From assembly GCA_963662155.1 (NCBI GenBank), contig OY759263.1, forward strand, positions 28,622,023-28,686,022: a stretch of 64,000 nt of DNA. The letters run 5' to 3'. This DNA is from Lamellibrachia columna. Its lineage: Eukaryota; Annelida; Polychaeta; Sabellida; Siboglinidae. The position numbers and the translations under genes are program-made. Below the pieces are notes generated by a model, which saw nothing but the letters and a program-made list of their open reading frames with translations, did no database searches and was not told where the DNA came from. Below are positions 1 to 15,000 of the stretch, piece after piece (position 1 is the first letter of the stretch; each line of letters begins with the position of its first letter).

Positions 1-3000
1 GGTCGGTGTTACCTGAAGCAGTCGTACTTTCTATCTCGAGAGTAGTAGTATCCAATGATGCAGTAGTAGAAGACGTCGCTGAAGTAGTGTCTTCCTCGGT
101 AGTTTTCCCTTCTACTACCGTACTTGCTACAGTTGCTGAATAATCAAAATTAAAAAATAAATTACAAATAACATAGTTATATTATATTTATTTTCTATTT
201 GTTATAATTAATATCAATCGTTCCATATGTACAACAAATTAGCAGTTTCGTAGTTTTTCCAATTAGGTAATAAAATATTAATTACGGACGAATAGATAAA
301 ACGATTATTTGAGATCAAACTTATACCTTCGCTAGTTGTTTCGACGAAAGATGTTGTTCCTTCGACTGTTGTTTGTGCAGCTGTTCCAGTGGTCTCTGTC
401 GAAATTATTGTTTCGGTTGACCCCGTGGTAACATCCGCAGCTGTGGTTGTTGCTGAAAAAAAATACTTAAAATAGAGCTAAGCATTTAGTAGATGCCGGA
501 ATTAAATTATTTTCTGTAATGACAGTTATATTGGTAAAGAAGTCTCATTGCCTACCCATCAAAATTACACTTATTTTTTAAACAGAAATGACAGTCATTT
601 ACCTTCGCTCGTTGTCTCAACAGATTGCGTCGTTCCTTCGATTGTACTTGTTTCAACTGACTCTGTAGTCGCTGCCGACGACAAGCTATCCGTCGATTCC
701 GTTGTTTCCACAGGGGCTGTGGTGGATCCTGCCAGAAGAATATCATGTCAAATGCATTCATTGGTTTGAACGAAGACTTTTTTTAACAACACATTGAACA
801 TCCATATATATAAATGGAATAACATTGAACATTATGCTGATTCATCAATGTTATGTGATATGTTTCCAAGCTACAATTTTCGCTTATGCTTCATCAAACC
901 TCATGTATTCATTTTGAAATATGAAACAACGAATACGATTGATATTTTCAATACAACTTTATATTTTAAAATAGCTGCAAAGCACTCCTTCTGTTTTCTT
1001 CGTGTGGTATCAAAGATAGAGCTATATCATTTCTATATTTCCAAAATGACAACTGGAAAGGGATACACATAACTGCATTTGTAAACATTCGGTCGGTGTT
1101 ACCTGAAGCAGTCGTACTTTCTATCTCGAGAGTAGTAGTATCCAATGATGCAGTAGTAGAAGACGTCGCTGAAGTAGTGTCTTCCTCGGTAATTTTCCCT
1201 TCTACTACCGTACTTGCTACAGTTGGTGAATTGTCAAAATTCAATAATAAATTACAAATATCCGAGTTATAATATATTTATTTTCTATTTATTATAATTA
1301 ATATCAATCGTTCCATATGTTCAACAAATTAGCAGTTTCGTAGATATTTCAATTGGGTAATAAAATATTAGTAACGGGCGAATAGATAAAACGATTAGTT
1401 GAGATCATTCTTGTACCTTCGCTAGTTGTTTCGACGAAAGATGTTGTTCCTTCGATTGTTGTTTGTGCAGCTATTCCAATGGTCTCTGTCGAAGTTATTG
1501 TTTCGGTTGACCCCGTGGTAACATCCGCAGCTGTGGTTGTTGCTGGAAAAAAAATACATGAAATAGAGCTAAGCATTTAGTAGATGTAGGAATTAAATTA
1601 TTTTCTGTAATGACAGTTATATTGGTAAACAAGTCACATTGCCTACCCATCAAAATTACACTTATTGTTTAAACAGAAATGACAGTCATTTACCATCGCT
1701 CGTTGTCTCAACAGATTGCGTCGTTCCTTCAATTGTACTTGTTTCAACTGACTCTGTTGTCGCTGCCGACAACAAGCTATCCGTCGATTCCGTGGTTTCC
1801 ACAGGGGCTGTGGTGGATCCTGCCAGAAGAACATCATGTCAAATGCATTCATTGGTTTGAGCGAAGACTTTTTTAACAACACATTGAACATCCATATATA
1901 TAAATGGAATAACATTGAACATTATGCTGATTCATCAATGTTATGTGATTTGTTTCCAAGCTACAATTTTCGCTTTTGCATTATCAAACCTCATGTATTC
2001 ATTTTAAAATATGAAACAACGAATGCGATTGATATTTTCAGTACACCTTTATATTTTAAAATAGCTGCAAAGCACTCCTTCTGTTTTCTTCGTGTGGTAT
2101 CAAAGATAGAGCTATATCATTTCTATATTTCCAAAATGACAACTGGAAAGGGATACACATAACTGCATTTGTAAACATTCGGTCGGTGTTACCTGAATCA
2201 GTCGTACTTTCTATCTCGAGAGTAGTAGTATCCAATGATGCAGTAGTAGAAGACGTCGCTGAAGTAGTGTCTTCCTCGGTAGTTTTCCCTTCTACTACCG
2301 TACTTGCTACAGTTGCTGAATAATCAAAATTAAAAAATAAATTACAAATATCATAGTTATATTATATTTATTTTCTATTTGTTATAATTAATATCAATCG
2401 TTCCATATGTACAACAAATTAGCAGTTTCGTAGTTTTTTCAATTAGGTAATAAAATATTAATAACGGACGAATAGATAAAACGATTATTTGAGATCAAAC
2501 TTATACCTTCGCTAGTTGTTTCGACGAAAGATGTTGTTCCTTCGACTGTTGTTTGTGCAGCTGTTCCAGTGGTCTCTGTCGAAATTATTGTTTCGGTTGA
2601 CCCCGTGGTAACATCCGCAGCTGTGGTTGTTGCTGAAAAAAAATACTTAAAATAGAGCAAAGCATTTAGTAGATGCCGGAATTAAATTATTTTCTGTAAT
2701 GACAGTTATATTGGTAAAGAAGTCTCATTGCCTACCCATCAAAATTACACTTATTTTTTAAACAGAAGTGACAGTCATTTACCTTCGCTCGTTGTCTCAA
2801 CAAATTGCGTCGTTCCTTCGATTGTACTTGTTTCAACTGACTCTGTAGTCGCTGCCGACGACAAGCTATCCAACGATTCCGTTGTTTCCACAGGGGCTGT
2901 GGTGGATCCTGCCAGAAGAATATCATGTCAAATGCATTCATTGGTTTGAACGAAGACTTTTTTTAACAACACATTGAACATCCATATATATAAATGGAAT

Positions 3001-6000
3001 AACATTGAACATTATGCTGATTCATCAATGTTATGTGATTTGTTTCCAAGCTACAATTTTCGCTTATGCTTTATCAAACCTCATGTATTCATTTTGAAAT
3101 AAGAAACAACGAATACGATTGATATTTTCAATACAACTTTATATTTTAAAATAGCTGCAAAGCACTCCTTCTGTTTTCTTCGTGTGGTATCAAAGATAGA
3201 GCTATATCATTTCTATATTTCCAAAATGACAACTGGAAAGGGATACACATAACTGCATTTGTAAACATTCGGTCGGTGTTACCTGAAGCAGTCGTACTTT
3301 CTATCTCGAGAGTAGTAGTATCCAATGATGCAGTAGTAGAAGACGTCGCTGAAGTAGTGTCTTCCTCGGTAATTTTCCCTTCTACTACCGTACTTGCTAC
3401 AGTTGGTGAATTGTCAAAATTCAATAAAAAATTACAAATATCCGAGTTATAATATATTTATTTTCTATTTATTATAATTAATATCAATCGTTCCATATGT
3501 TCAACAAATTAGCAGTTTCGTAGATATTTCAATTGGGTAATAAAATATTAGTAACGGGCGAATAGATAAAACGATTAGTTGAGATCATTCTTGTACCTTC
3601 GCTAGTTGTTTCGACGAAAGATGTTGTTCCTTCGATTGTTGTTTGTGCAGCTATTCCAATGGTCTCTGTCGAAGTTATTGTTTCGGTTGACCCCGTGGTA
3701 ACATCCGCAGCTGTGGTTGTTGCTGGAAAAAAAATACATGAAATAGAGCTAAGCATTTAGTAGATGTAGGAATTAAATTATTTTCTGTAATGACAGTTAT
3801 ATTGGTAAACAAGTCACATTGCCTACCCATCAAAATTACACTTATTGTTTAAACAGAAATGACAGTCATTTACCATCGCTCGTTGTCTCAACAGATTGCG
3901 TCGTTCCTTCAATTGTACTTGTTTCAACTGACTCTGTTGTCGCTGCCGACAACAAGCTATCCGTCGATTCCGTGGTTTCCACAGGGGCTGTGGTGGATCC
4001 TGCCAGAAGAACATCATGTCAAATGCATTCATTGGTTTGAACGAAGACTTTTTTAACAACACATTGAACATCCATATATATAAATGGAATAACATTGAAC
4101 ATTATGCTGATTCATCAATGTTATGTGATTTGTTTCCAAGCTACAATTTTCGCTTTTGCATTATCAAACCTCATGTATTCATTTTAAAATATGAAACAAC
4201 GAATGCGATTGATATTTTCAGTACACCTTTATATTTTAAAATAGCTGCAAAGCACTCCTTCTGTTTTCTTCGTGTGGTATCAAAGATAGAGCTATATCAT
4301 TTCTATATTTCCAAAATGACAACTGGAAAGGGATACACATAACTGCATTTGTAAACATTCGGTCGGTGTTACCTGAAGCAGTCGTACTTTCTATCTCGAG
4401 AGTAGTAGTATCCAATGATGCAGTAGTAGAAGACGTCGCTGAAGTAGTGTCTTCCTCGGTAGTTTTCCCTTCTACTACCGTACTTGCTACAGTTGCTGAA
4501 TAATCAAAATTAAAAAATAAATTACAAATATCATAGTTATATTATATTTATTTTCTATTTGTTATAATTAATATCAATCGTTCCATATGTACAACAAATT
4601 AGCAGTTTCGTAGTTTTTTCAATTAGGTAATAAAATATTAATAACGGACGAATAGATAAAACGATTATTTGAGATCAAACTTATACCTTCGCTAGTTGTT
4701 TCGACGAAAGATGTTGTTCCTTCGACTGTTGTTTGTGCAGCTGTTCCAGTGGTCTCTGTCGAAATTATTGTTTCGGTTGACCCCGTGGTAACATCTGCAG
4801 CTGTGGTTGTTGCTGAAAAAAAATACTTAAAATAGAGCTAAGCATTTAGTAGATGCCGGAATTAAATTATTTTCTGTAATGACAGTTATATTGGTAAAGA
4901 AGTCTCATTGCCTACCCATCAAAATTACACTTATTTTTTAAACAGAAATGACAGTCATTTACCTTCGCTCGTTGTCTCAACAGATTGCGTCGTTCCTTCG
5001 ATTGTACTTGTTTCAACTGACTCTGTAGTCGCTGCCGACGACAAGCTATCCGTCGATTCCGTTGTTTCCACAGGGGCTGTGGTGGATCCTGCCAGAAGAA
5101 TATCATGTCAAATGCATTCATTGGTTTGAACGAAGACTTTTTTTAACAACACATTGAACATCCATATATATAAATGGAATAACATTGAACATTATGCTGA
5201 TTCATCAATGTTATGTGATTTGTTTCCAAGCTACAATTTTCGCTTATGCTTCATCAAACCTCATGTATTCATTTTGAAATATGAAACAACGAATACGATT
5301 GATATTTTCAATACAACTTTATATTTTAAAATAGCTGCAAAGCACTCCTTCTGTTTTCTTCGTGTGGTATCAAAGATAGAGCTATATCATTTCTATATTT
5401 CCAAAATGACAACTGGAAAGGGATACACATAACTGCATTTGTAAACATTCGGTCGGTGTTACCTGAAGCAGTCGTACTTTCTATCTCGAGAATAGTAGTA
5501 TCCAATGATGCAGTAGTAGAAGACGTCGCTGAAGTAGTGTCTTCCTCGGTAATTTTCCCTTCTACTACCGTACTTGCTACAGTTGGTGAATAGTCAAAAT
5601 TCAATAATAAATTACAAATATCCGAGTTATAATATATTTATTTTCTATTTATTATAATTAATATCAATCGTTCCATATGTTCAACAAATTACCAGTTTCG
5701 TAGATATTTCAATTGGGTAATAAAATATTAGTAACGGGCGAATAGATAAAACGATTAGTTGAGATCATTCTTGTACCTTCGCTAGTTGTTTCGACGAAAG
5801 ATGTTGTTCCTTCGATTGTTGTTTGTGCAGCTATTCCAGTGGTCTCTGTCGAAGTTATTGTTTCTGTTGACCCCGTGGTAACATCCGCAGCTGTGGTTGT
5901 TGCTGAAAAAAAATTATTTGAAATAGAACTAAGAATTTAGTAGATGCAGGAATTAAATTATTTTCTGTAATGACATTTATATTGGTAAAGAAGTCTCATT

Positions 6001-9000
6001 GCCTACCCATCAAAATGACACTTATTTTTTAAACAGAAATTACAGTCATTTACCTTCGCTCGTTGTCTCAACAGATTGCGTCGTTCCTTCGATTGTACTT
6101 GTCTCAACTGACTCTGTAGTCGCTGCCGACGACAAGGTATCCGTCGATTCCGTTGTTTCCACAGGGGATCCTGCCAGAAGAATATCATGTCAAATGCATT
6201 CATTGGTTTGAAGGAAGACTTTTTTTAACAACACATTGAACATCCATATATATAAATGGAATAACATTGAACATTATGCTGATTCATCAATGTTATGTGA
6301 TTTGTATCCAAGCTACAATTTTCGCTTTTCATTATCAAACCTCATGTATTCATTTTAAAATATGAAACAACGAATGCGATTTATATTTTCAGTACACCTT
6401 TATATTTTAAAATAGTTGCAAAACACTCCTTCTGTTTTCTTCGTGTGGTATCAAAGATAGAGCTATATCATTTCTATATTTCCAAAATGACAACTGGAAA
6501 GGAATACACATAACTGCATTTGTAAACATTCGGTCGGTGTTACCTGAAGCAGTCGTACTTTCTATCTCGAGAGTAGTAGTATCCAATGATGCAGTAGTAG
6601 AAGACGTCGCTGAAGTAGTGTCTTCCACGGTAGTTTTCCCTTCTACTACCGTACTTGCTACAGTTGCTGAATAATCAAAATAAAAAAATAAATTACAAAT
6701 ATCATAGTTATATTATATTTATTTTCTATTTGTTATAATTAATATCAATCGTTCCATATGTACAACAAATTAGCAGTTTCGTAGTTTTTTCAATTAGGTA
6801 ATAAAATATTAATAACGGACGAATAGATAAAACGATTATTTGAGATCAAACTTATACCTTCGCTAGTTTTTTCGACGAAAGATGTTGTTCCTTCGACTGT
6901 TGTTTGTGCAGCTGTTCCAGTGGTCTCTGTCGAAATTATTGTTTCGGTTGACCCCGTGGTAACATCCGCAGCTGTGGTTGTTACTGAAAAAAAATACTTA
7001 AAATAGAGCTAAGCATTTAGTAGATGCCGGAATTAAATTATTTTCTGTAATGACAGTTATATTGGTAAAGAAGTCTCATTGCCTACCCATCAAAATTACA
7101 CTTATTTTTTAAACAGAAATTACAGTCATTTACCTTCGCTCGTTGTCTCAACAGATTGCGTCGTTCCTTCGATTGTACTTGTTTCAACTGACTCTGTAGT
7201 CGCTGCCGACGACAAGCTATCCGTCGATTCCGTTGTTTCCACAGGGGCAGTGGTGGATTCTGCCAGAAGAATATCATGTCAAATGCATTCATTGGTTTGA
7301 ACGAAGACTTTTTTTAACAACACATTGAACATCCATATATATAAATGGAATAACATTGAACATTATGCTGATTCATCAATGTTATGTGATTTGTTTCCAA
7401 GCTACAATTTTCGCTTATACTTCATCAAACCTCATGTATTCATTTTGAAATATGAAACAACGAATACGATTGATATTTTCAATACAACTTTATATTTTAA
7501 AATAGCTGCAAAGCACTCCTTCTGTTTTCTTCGTGTGGTATCAAAGATAGAGCTATATCATTTCTATATTTCCAAAATGACAACTGGAAAGGGATACACA
7601 TAACTGCATTTGTAAACACTCGGTCGGTGTTACCTGAAGCAGTCGTACTTTCTATCTCGAGAGTAGTAGTATCCAATGATGCAGTAGTAGAAGACGTCGC
7701 TGAAGTAGTGTCTTCCTCGGTAGTTTTCCCTTCTACTTTCGTACTTGCTACAGTTGGTGAATAGTCAAAATTCAACAATAAATTACAAATATCAGAGTTA
7801 TAGTATATTTATTTTCTATTTATTATAATTAATATCAATCGTTCCATATGTTCAACAAATTAGCAGTTTCGTAGATATTTCAATTGGGTAATAAAATATT
7901 AATAACGGACGAATAGATAAAACGATTAGTTGAGATCATTCTTGTACCTTCGCTAGTTGTTTCGACGAAAGATGTTGTTCCTTCGATTGTTGTTTGTGCA
8001 GCTGTTCCAGTGGTCTCTGTCGAAGTTATTGTTTCGGTTGACCCCGTGGTAACATCCGCAGCTGTGGTTGTTGCTGGAAAAAAAATACATGAAATAGAGC
8101 TAAGCATTTAGTAGATGTAGGAATTAAATTATTTTCTGTAATGACAGTTATATTGGTAAACAAGTCACATTGCCTACCCATCAAAATTACACTTATTGTT
8201 TAAACAGAAATGACAGTCATTTACCATCGCTCGTTGTCTCAACAGATTGCGTCGTTCCTTCAATTGTACTTGTTTCAACTGACTCTGTTGTCGCTGCCGA
8301 CGACAAGCTATCCGTCGATTCCGTGGTTTCCACAGGGGCTGTGGTGGATCCTGCCAGAAGAACATCATGTCAAATGCATTCATTGGTTTGAACGAAGACT
8401 TTTTTAACAACACATTGAACATCCATATATATAAATGGAATAACATTGAACATTATGCTGATTCATCAATGTTATGTGATTTGTTTCCAAGCTACAATTT
8501 TCGCTTTTGCATTATCAATCCTCATGTATTCATTTTAAAATATGAAACAACGAATGCGATTGATATTTTCAGTACACCTTTATATTTTAAAATAGCTGCA
8601 AAGCACTCCTTCCGTTTTCTTCGTGTGGTATCAAAGATAGAGCTATATCATTTCTATATTTCCAAAATAACAACTGGAAAGGGATACACATAACTGCATT
8701 TGTAAACATTCGGTCGGTGTTACCTGAAGCAGTCGTACTTTCTATCTCGAGAGTAGTAGTATCCAATGATGCAGTAGTAGAAGACGTCGCTGAAGTAGTG
8801 TCTTCCTCGGTAGTTTTCCCTTCTACTACCGTACTTGCTACAGTTGCTGAATAATCAAAATTAAAAAATAAATTACAAATATCATAGTTATATTATATTT
8901 ATTTTCTATTTGTTATAATTAATATCAATCGTTCCATATGTACAACAAATTAGCAGTTTCGTAGTTTTTCCAATTAGGTAATAAAATATTAATTACGGAC

Positions 9001-12000
9001 GAATAGATAAAACGATTATTTGAGATCAAACTTATACCTTCGCTAGTTGTTTCGACGAAAGATGTTGTTCCTTCGACTGTTGTTTGTGCAGCTGTTCCAG
9101 TGGTCTCTGTCGAAATTATTGTTTCGGTTGACCCCGTGGTAACATCCGCAGCTGTGGTTGTTGGTGAAAAAAAATAGAGCTAAGCATTTAGTAGATGCCG
9201 GAATTAAATTATTTTCTGTAATGACAGTTATATTGGTAAAGAAGTCTCATTGCCTACCCATCAAAATTACACTTATTTTTTAAACAGAAATGACAGTCAT
9301 TTACCTTCGCTCGTTGTCTCAACAGATTGCGTCGTTCCTTCGATTGTACTTGTTTCAACTGACTCTGTAGTCGCTGCCGACGACAAGCTATCCGTCGATT
9401 CCGTTGTTTCCACAGGGGCTGTGGTGGATCCTGCCAGAAGAATATCATGTCAAATGCATTCATTGGTTTGAACGAAGACTTTTTTTAACAACACATTGAA
9501 CATCCATATATATAAATGGAATAACATTGAACATTATGCTGATTCATCAATGTTATGTGATATGTTTCCAAGCTACAATTTTCGCTTATGCTTCATCAAA
9601 CCTCATGTATTCATTTTGAAATATGAAACAACGAATACGATTGATATTTTCAATACAACTTTATATTTTAAAATAGCTGCAAAGCACTCCTTCTGTTTTC
9701 TTCGTGTGGTATCAAAGATAGAGCTATATCATTTCTATATTTCCAAAATGACAACTGGAAAGGGATACACATAACTGCATTTGTAAACATTCGGTCGGTG
9801 TTACCTGAAGCAGTCGTACTTTCTATCTCGAGAGTAGTAGTATCCAATGATGCAGTAGTAGAAGACGTCGCTGAAGTAGTGTCTTCCTCGGTAATTTTCC
9901 CTTCTACTACCGTACTTGCTACAGTTGGTGAATTGTCAAAATTCAATAATAAATTACAAATATCCGAGTTATAATATATTTATTTTCTATTTATTATAAT
10001 TAATATCAATCGTTCCATATGTTCAACAAATTAGCAGTTTCGTAGATATTTCAATTGGGTAATAAAATATTAGTAACGGGCGAATAGATAAAACGATTAG
10101 TTGAGATCATTCTTGTACCTTCGCTAGTTGTTTCGACGAAAGATGTTGTTCCTTCGATTGATGTTTGTGCAGCTATTCCAATGGTCTCTGTCGAAGTTAT
10201 TGTTTCGGTTGACCCCGTGGTAACATCCGCAGCTGTGGTTGTTGCTGGAAAAAAAATACATGAAATAGAGCTAAGCATTTAGTAGATGTAGGAATTAAAT
10301 TATTTTCTGTAATGACAGTTATATTGGTAAACAAGTCACATTGCCTACCCATCAAAATTACACTTATTGTTTAAACAGAAATGACAGTCATTTACCATCG
10401 CTCGTTGTCTCAACAGATTGCGTCGTTCCTTCAATTGTACTTGTTTCAACTGACTCTGTTGTCGCTGCCGACGACAAGCTATCCGTCGATTCCGTGGTTT
10501 CCACAGGGGCTGTGGTGGATCCTGCCAGAAGAACATCATGTCAAATGCATTCATTGGTTTGAGCGAAGACTTTTTTAACAACACATTGAACATCCATATA
10601 TATAAATGGAATAACATTGAACATTATGCTGATTCATCAATGTTATGTGATTTGTTTCCAAGCTACAATTTTCGCTTTTGCATTATCAAACCTCATGTAT
10701 TCATTTTAAAATATGAAACAACGAATGCGATTGATATTTTCAGTACACCTTTATATTTTAAAATAGCTGCAAAGCACTCCTTCTGTTTTCTTCGTGTGGT
10801 ATCAAAGATAGAGCTATATCATTTCTATATTTCCAAAATGACAACTGGAAAGGGATACACATAACTGCATTTGTAAACATTCGGTCGGTGTTACCTGAAG
10901 CAGTCGTACTTTCTATCTCGAGAGTAGTAGTATCCAATGATGCAGTAGTAGAAGACGTCGCTGAAGTAGTGTCTTCCTCGGTAGTTTTCCCTTCTACTAC
11001 CGTACTTGCTACAGTTGCTGAATAATCAAAATTAAAAAATAAATTACAAATATCATAGTTATATTATATTTATTTTCTATTTGTTATAATTAATATCAAT
11101 CGTTCCATATGTACAACAAATTAGCAGTTTCGTAGTTTTTTCAATTAGGTAATAAAATATTAATAACGGACGAATAGATAAAACGATTATTTGAGATCAA
11201 ACTTATACCTTCGCTAGTTGTTTCGACGAAAGATGTTGTTCCTTCGACTGTTGTTTGTGCAGCTGTTCCAGTGGTCTCTGTCGAAATTATTGTTTCGGTT
11301 GACCCCGTGGTAACATCTGCAGCTGTGGTTGTTGCTGAAAAAAAATACTTAAAATAGAGCTAAGCATTTAGTAGATGCCGGAATTAAATTATTTTCTGTA
11401 ATGACAGTTATATTGGTAAAGAAGTCTCATTGCCTACCCATCAAAATTACACTTATTTTTTAAACAGAAATGACAGTCATTTACCTTCGCTCGTTGTCTC
11501 AACAGATTGCGTCGTTCCTTCGATTGTACTTGTTTCAACTGACTCTGTAGTCGCTGCCGACGACAAGCTATCCGTCGATTCCGTTGTTTCCACAGGGGCT
11601 GTGGTGGATCCTGCCAGAAGAATATCATGTCAAATGCATTCATTGGTTTGAACGAAGACTTTTTTTAACAACACATTGAACATCCATATATATAAATGGA
11701 ATAACATTGAACATTATGCTGATTCATCAATGTTATGTGATTTGTTTCCAAGCTACAATTTTCGCTTATGCTTCATCAAACCTCATGTATTCATTTTGAA
11801 ATATGAAACAACGAATACGATTGATATTTTCAATACAACTTTATATTTTAAAATAGCTGCAAAGCACTCCTTCTGTTTTCTTCGTGTGGTATCAAAGATA
11901 GAGCTATATCATTTCTATATTTCCAAAATGACAACTGGAAAGGGATACACATAACTGCATTTGTAAACATTCGGTCGGTGTTACCTGAAGCAGTCGTACT

Positions 12001-15000
12001 TTCTATCTCGAGAATAGTAGTATCCAATGGTGCAGTAGTAGAAGACGTCGCTGAAGTAGTGTCTTCCTCGGTAATTTTCCCTTCTACTACCGTACTTGCT
12101 ACAGTTGGTGAATAGTCAAAATTCAATAATAAATTACAAATATCCGAGTTATAATATATTTATTTTCTATTTATTATAATTAATATCAATCGTTCCATAT
12201 GTTCAACAAATTACCAGTTTCGTAGATATTTCAATTGGGTAATAAAATATTAGTAACGGGCGAATAGATAAAACGATTAGTTGAGATCATTCTTGTACCT
12301 TCGCTAGTTGTTTCGACGAAAGATGTTGTTCCTTCGATTGTTGTTTGTGCAGCTATTCCAGTGGTCTCTGTCGAAGTTATTGTTTCTGTTGACCCCGTGG
12401 TAACATCCGCAGCTGTGGTTGTTGCTGAAAAAAAATTATTTGAAATAGAACTAAGAATTTAGTAGATGCAGGAATTAAATTATTTTCTGTAATGACATTT
12501 ATATTGGTAAAGAAGTCTCATTGCCTACCCATCAAAATTACACTTATTTTTTAAACAGAAATTACAGTCATTTACCTTCGCTCGTTGTCTCAACAGATTG
12601 CGTCGTTCCTTCGATTGTACTTGTCTCAACTGACTCTGTAGTCGCTGCCGACGACAAGGTATCCGTCGATTCCGTTGTTTCCACAGGGGCTGTGGTGGAT
12701 CCTGCCAGAAGAATATCATGTCAAATGCATTCATTGGTTTGAAGGAAGACTTTTTTAACAACACATTGAACATCCATATATATAAATGGAATAACATTGA
12801 ACATTATGCTGATTCATCAATGTTATGTGATTTGTTTCCAAGCTACAATTTTCGCTTTTGCATTATCAAACCTCATGTATTCATTTTAAAATATGAAACA
12901 ACGAATGCGATTTATATTTTCAGTACACCTTTATATTTTAAAATAGTTGCAAAACATTCCTTCTGTTTTCTTCGTGTGGTATCAAAGATAGAGCTATATC
13001 ATTTCTATATTTCCAAAATGACAACTGGAAAGGAATACACATAACTGCATTTGTAAACATTCGGTCGGTGTTACCTGAAGCAGTCGTACTTTCTATCTCG
13101 AGAGTAGTAGTATCCAATGATGCAGTAGTAGAAGACGTCGCTGAAGTAGTGTCTTCCACGGTAGTTTTCCCTTCTACTACCGTACTTGCTACAGTTGCTG
13201 AATAATCAAAATTAAAAAATAAATTACAAATATCATAGTTATATTATATTTATTTTCTATTTGTTATAATTAATATCAATCGTTCCATATGTACAACAAA
13301 TTAGCAGTTTCGTAGTTTTTTCAATTAGGTAATAAAATATTAATAACGGACGAATAGATAAAACGATTATTTGAGATCAAACTTATACCTTCGCTAGTTT
13401 TTTCGACGAAAGATGTTGTTCCTTCGACTGTTGTTTGTGCAGCTGTTCCAGTGGTCTCTGTCGAAATCATTGTTTCGGTTGACCCCGTGGTAACATCCGC
13501 AGCTGTGGTTGTTACTGAAAAAAAATACTTAAAATAGAGCTAAGCATTTAGTAGATGCCGGAATTAAATTATTTTCTGTAATGACAGTTATATTGGTAAA
13601 GAAGTCTCATTGCCTACCCATCAAAATTACACTTATTTTTTAAACAGAAATTACAGTCATTTACCTTCGCTCGTTGTCTCAACAGATTGCGTCGTTCCTT
13701 CGATTGTACTTGTTTCAACTGACTCTGTAGTCGCTGCCGATGACAAGCTATCCGTCGATTCCGTTGTTTCCACAGGGGCAGTGGTGGATTCTGCCAGAAG
13801 AATATCATGTCAAATGCATTCATTGGTTTGAACGAAGACTTTTTTTAACAACACATTGAACATCCATATATATAAATGGAATAACATTGAACATTATGCT
13901 GATTCATCAATGTTATGTGATTTGTTTCCAAGCTACAATTTTCGCTTATACTTCATCAAACCTCATGTATTCATTTTGAAATATGAAACAACGAATACGA
14001 TTGATATTTTCAATACAACTTTATATTTTAAAATAGCTGCAAAGCACTCCTTCTGTTTTCTTCGTGTGGTATCAAAGATAGAGCTATATCATTTCTATAT
14101 TTCCAAAATGACAACTGGAAAGGGATACACATAACTGCATTTGTAAACACTCGGTCGGTGTTACCTGAAGCAGTCGTACTTTCTATCTCGAGAGTTGTAG
14201 TATCCAATGATGCAGTAGTAGAAGACGTCGCTGAAGTAGTGTCTTCCTCGGTAGTTTTCCCTTCTACTTTCGTACTTGCTACAGTTGGTGAATAGTCAAA
14301 ATTCAACAATAAATTACAAATATCAGAGTTATAGTATATTTATTTTCTATTTATTATAATTAATATCAATCGTTCCATATGTTCAACAAATTAGCAGTTT
14401 CGTAGATATTTCAATTGGGTAATAAAATATTAATAACGGACGAATAGATAAAACGATTAGTTGAGATCATTCTTGTACCTTCGCTAGTTGTTTCGACGAA
14501 AGATGTTGTTCCTTCGATTGTTGTTTGTGCAGCTGTTCCAGTGGTCTCTGTCGAAGTTATTGTTTCGGTTGACCCCGTGGTAACATCCGCAGCTGTGGTT
14601 GTTGCTGGAAAAAAAATACATGAAATAGAGCTAAGCATTTAGTAGATGTAGGAATTAAATTATTTTCTGTAATGACAGTTATATTGGTAAACAAGTCACA
14701 TTGCCTACCCATCAAAATTACACTTATTGTTTAAACAGAAATGACAGTCATTTACCATCGCTCGTTGTCTCAACAGATTGCGTCGTTCCTTCAATTGTAC
14801 TTGTTTCAACTGACTCTGTTGTCGCTGCCGACGACAAGCTATCCGTCGATTCCGTGGTTTCCACAGGGGCTGTGGTGGATCCTGCCAGAAGAACATCATG
14901 TCAAATGCATTCATTGGTTTGAACGAAGACTTTTTTAACAACACATTGAACATCCATATATATAAATGGAATAACATTGAACATTATGCTGATTCATCAA

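Larger units (their letters stand above)
13..1102 (-). repeat. Unit 1 (exons A, B, C)
   Basis: Exon A 13-126 (or 13-135), B 327-452, C 603-728. Tandem-acceptor subtype. Intron variants, including attacgg near 281, are shared with units 9 and 15. Confidence 0.8.
13..4372 (-). repeat. Two-unit (2,180-bp) repeat, two copies
   Basis: Units 1-2 and 3-4 form alternating subtype pairs. Units 2 and 4 share an exon C Ser-to-Leu variant seen nowhere else, so one pair was copied recently. Confidence 0.7.

Noticed and set aside
1..135. Independent bacterial-style genes for each short ORF
   Set aside because: There are no ribosome binding sites. The ORFs overlap on both strands and repeat with the unit period, so they are not separate genes.
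552..761. Recurring minus-strand ORF of 69-97 residues (MNAFDMIFFWQDPP...)
   Set aside because: It reads exon C in the wrong frame together with intron on both sides. It crosses the cag|GATCC acceptor and the gtaaat donor.
548..769. Recurring plus-strand ORF of about 73 residues, rich in Val and Ser (MPTHQNY...)
   Set aside because: It starts at TTG and is the complement of exon C plus its intron. The Val-rich text is the antisense of Thr codons, and no plus-strand splice or start context supports it.
794..1072. Recurring plus-strand ORF of 92-108 residues (MNIHIYKWNN...)
   Set aside because: It lies inside the long intron. It is broken by stops in several units (for example near 3101 and 31483) and by indels in old units. 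Its apparent conservation is explained by whole-unit copying.
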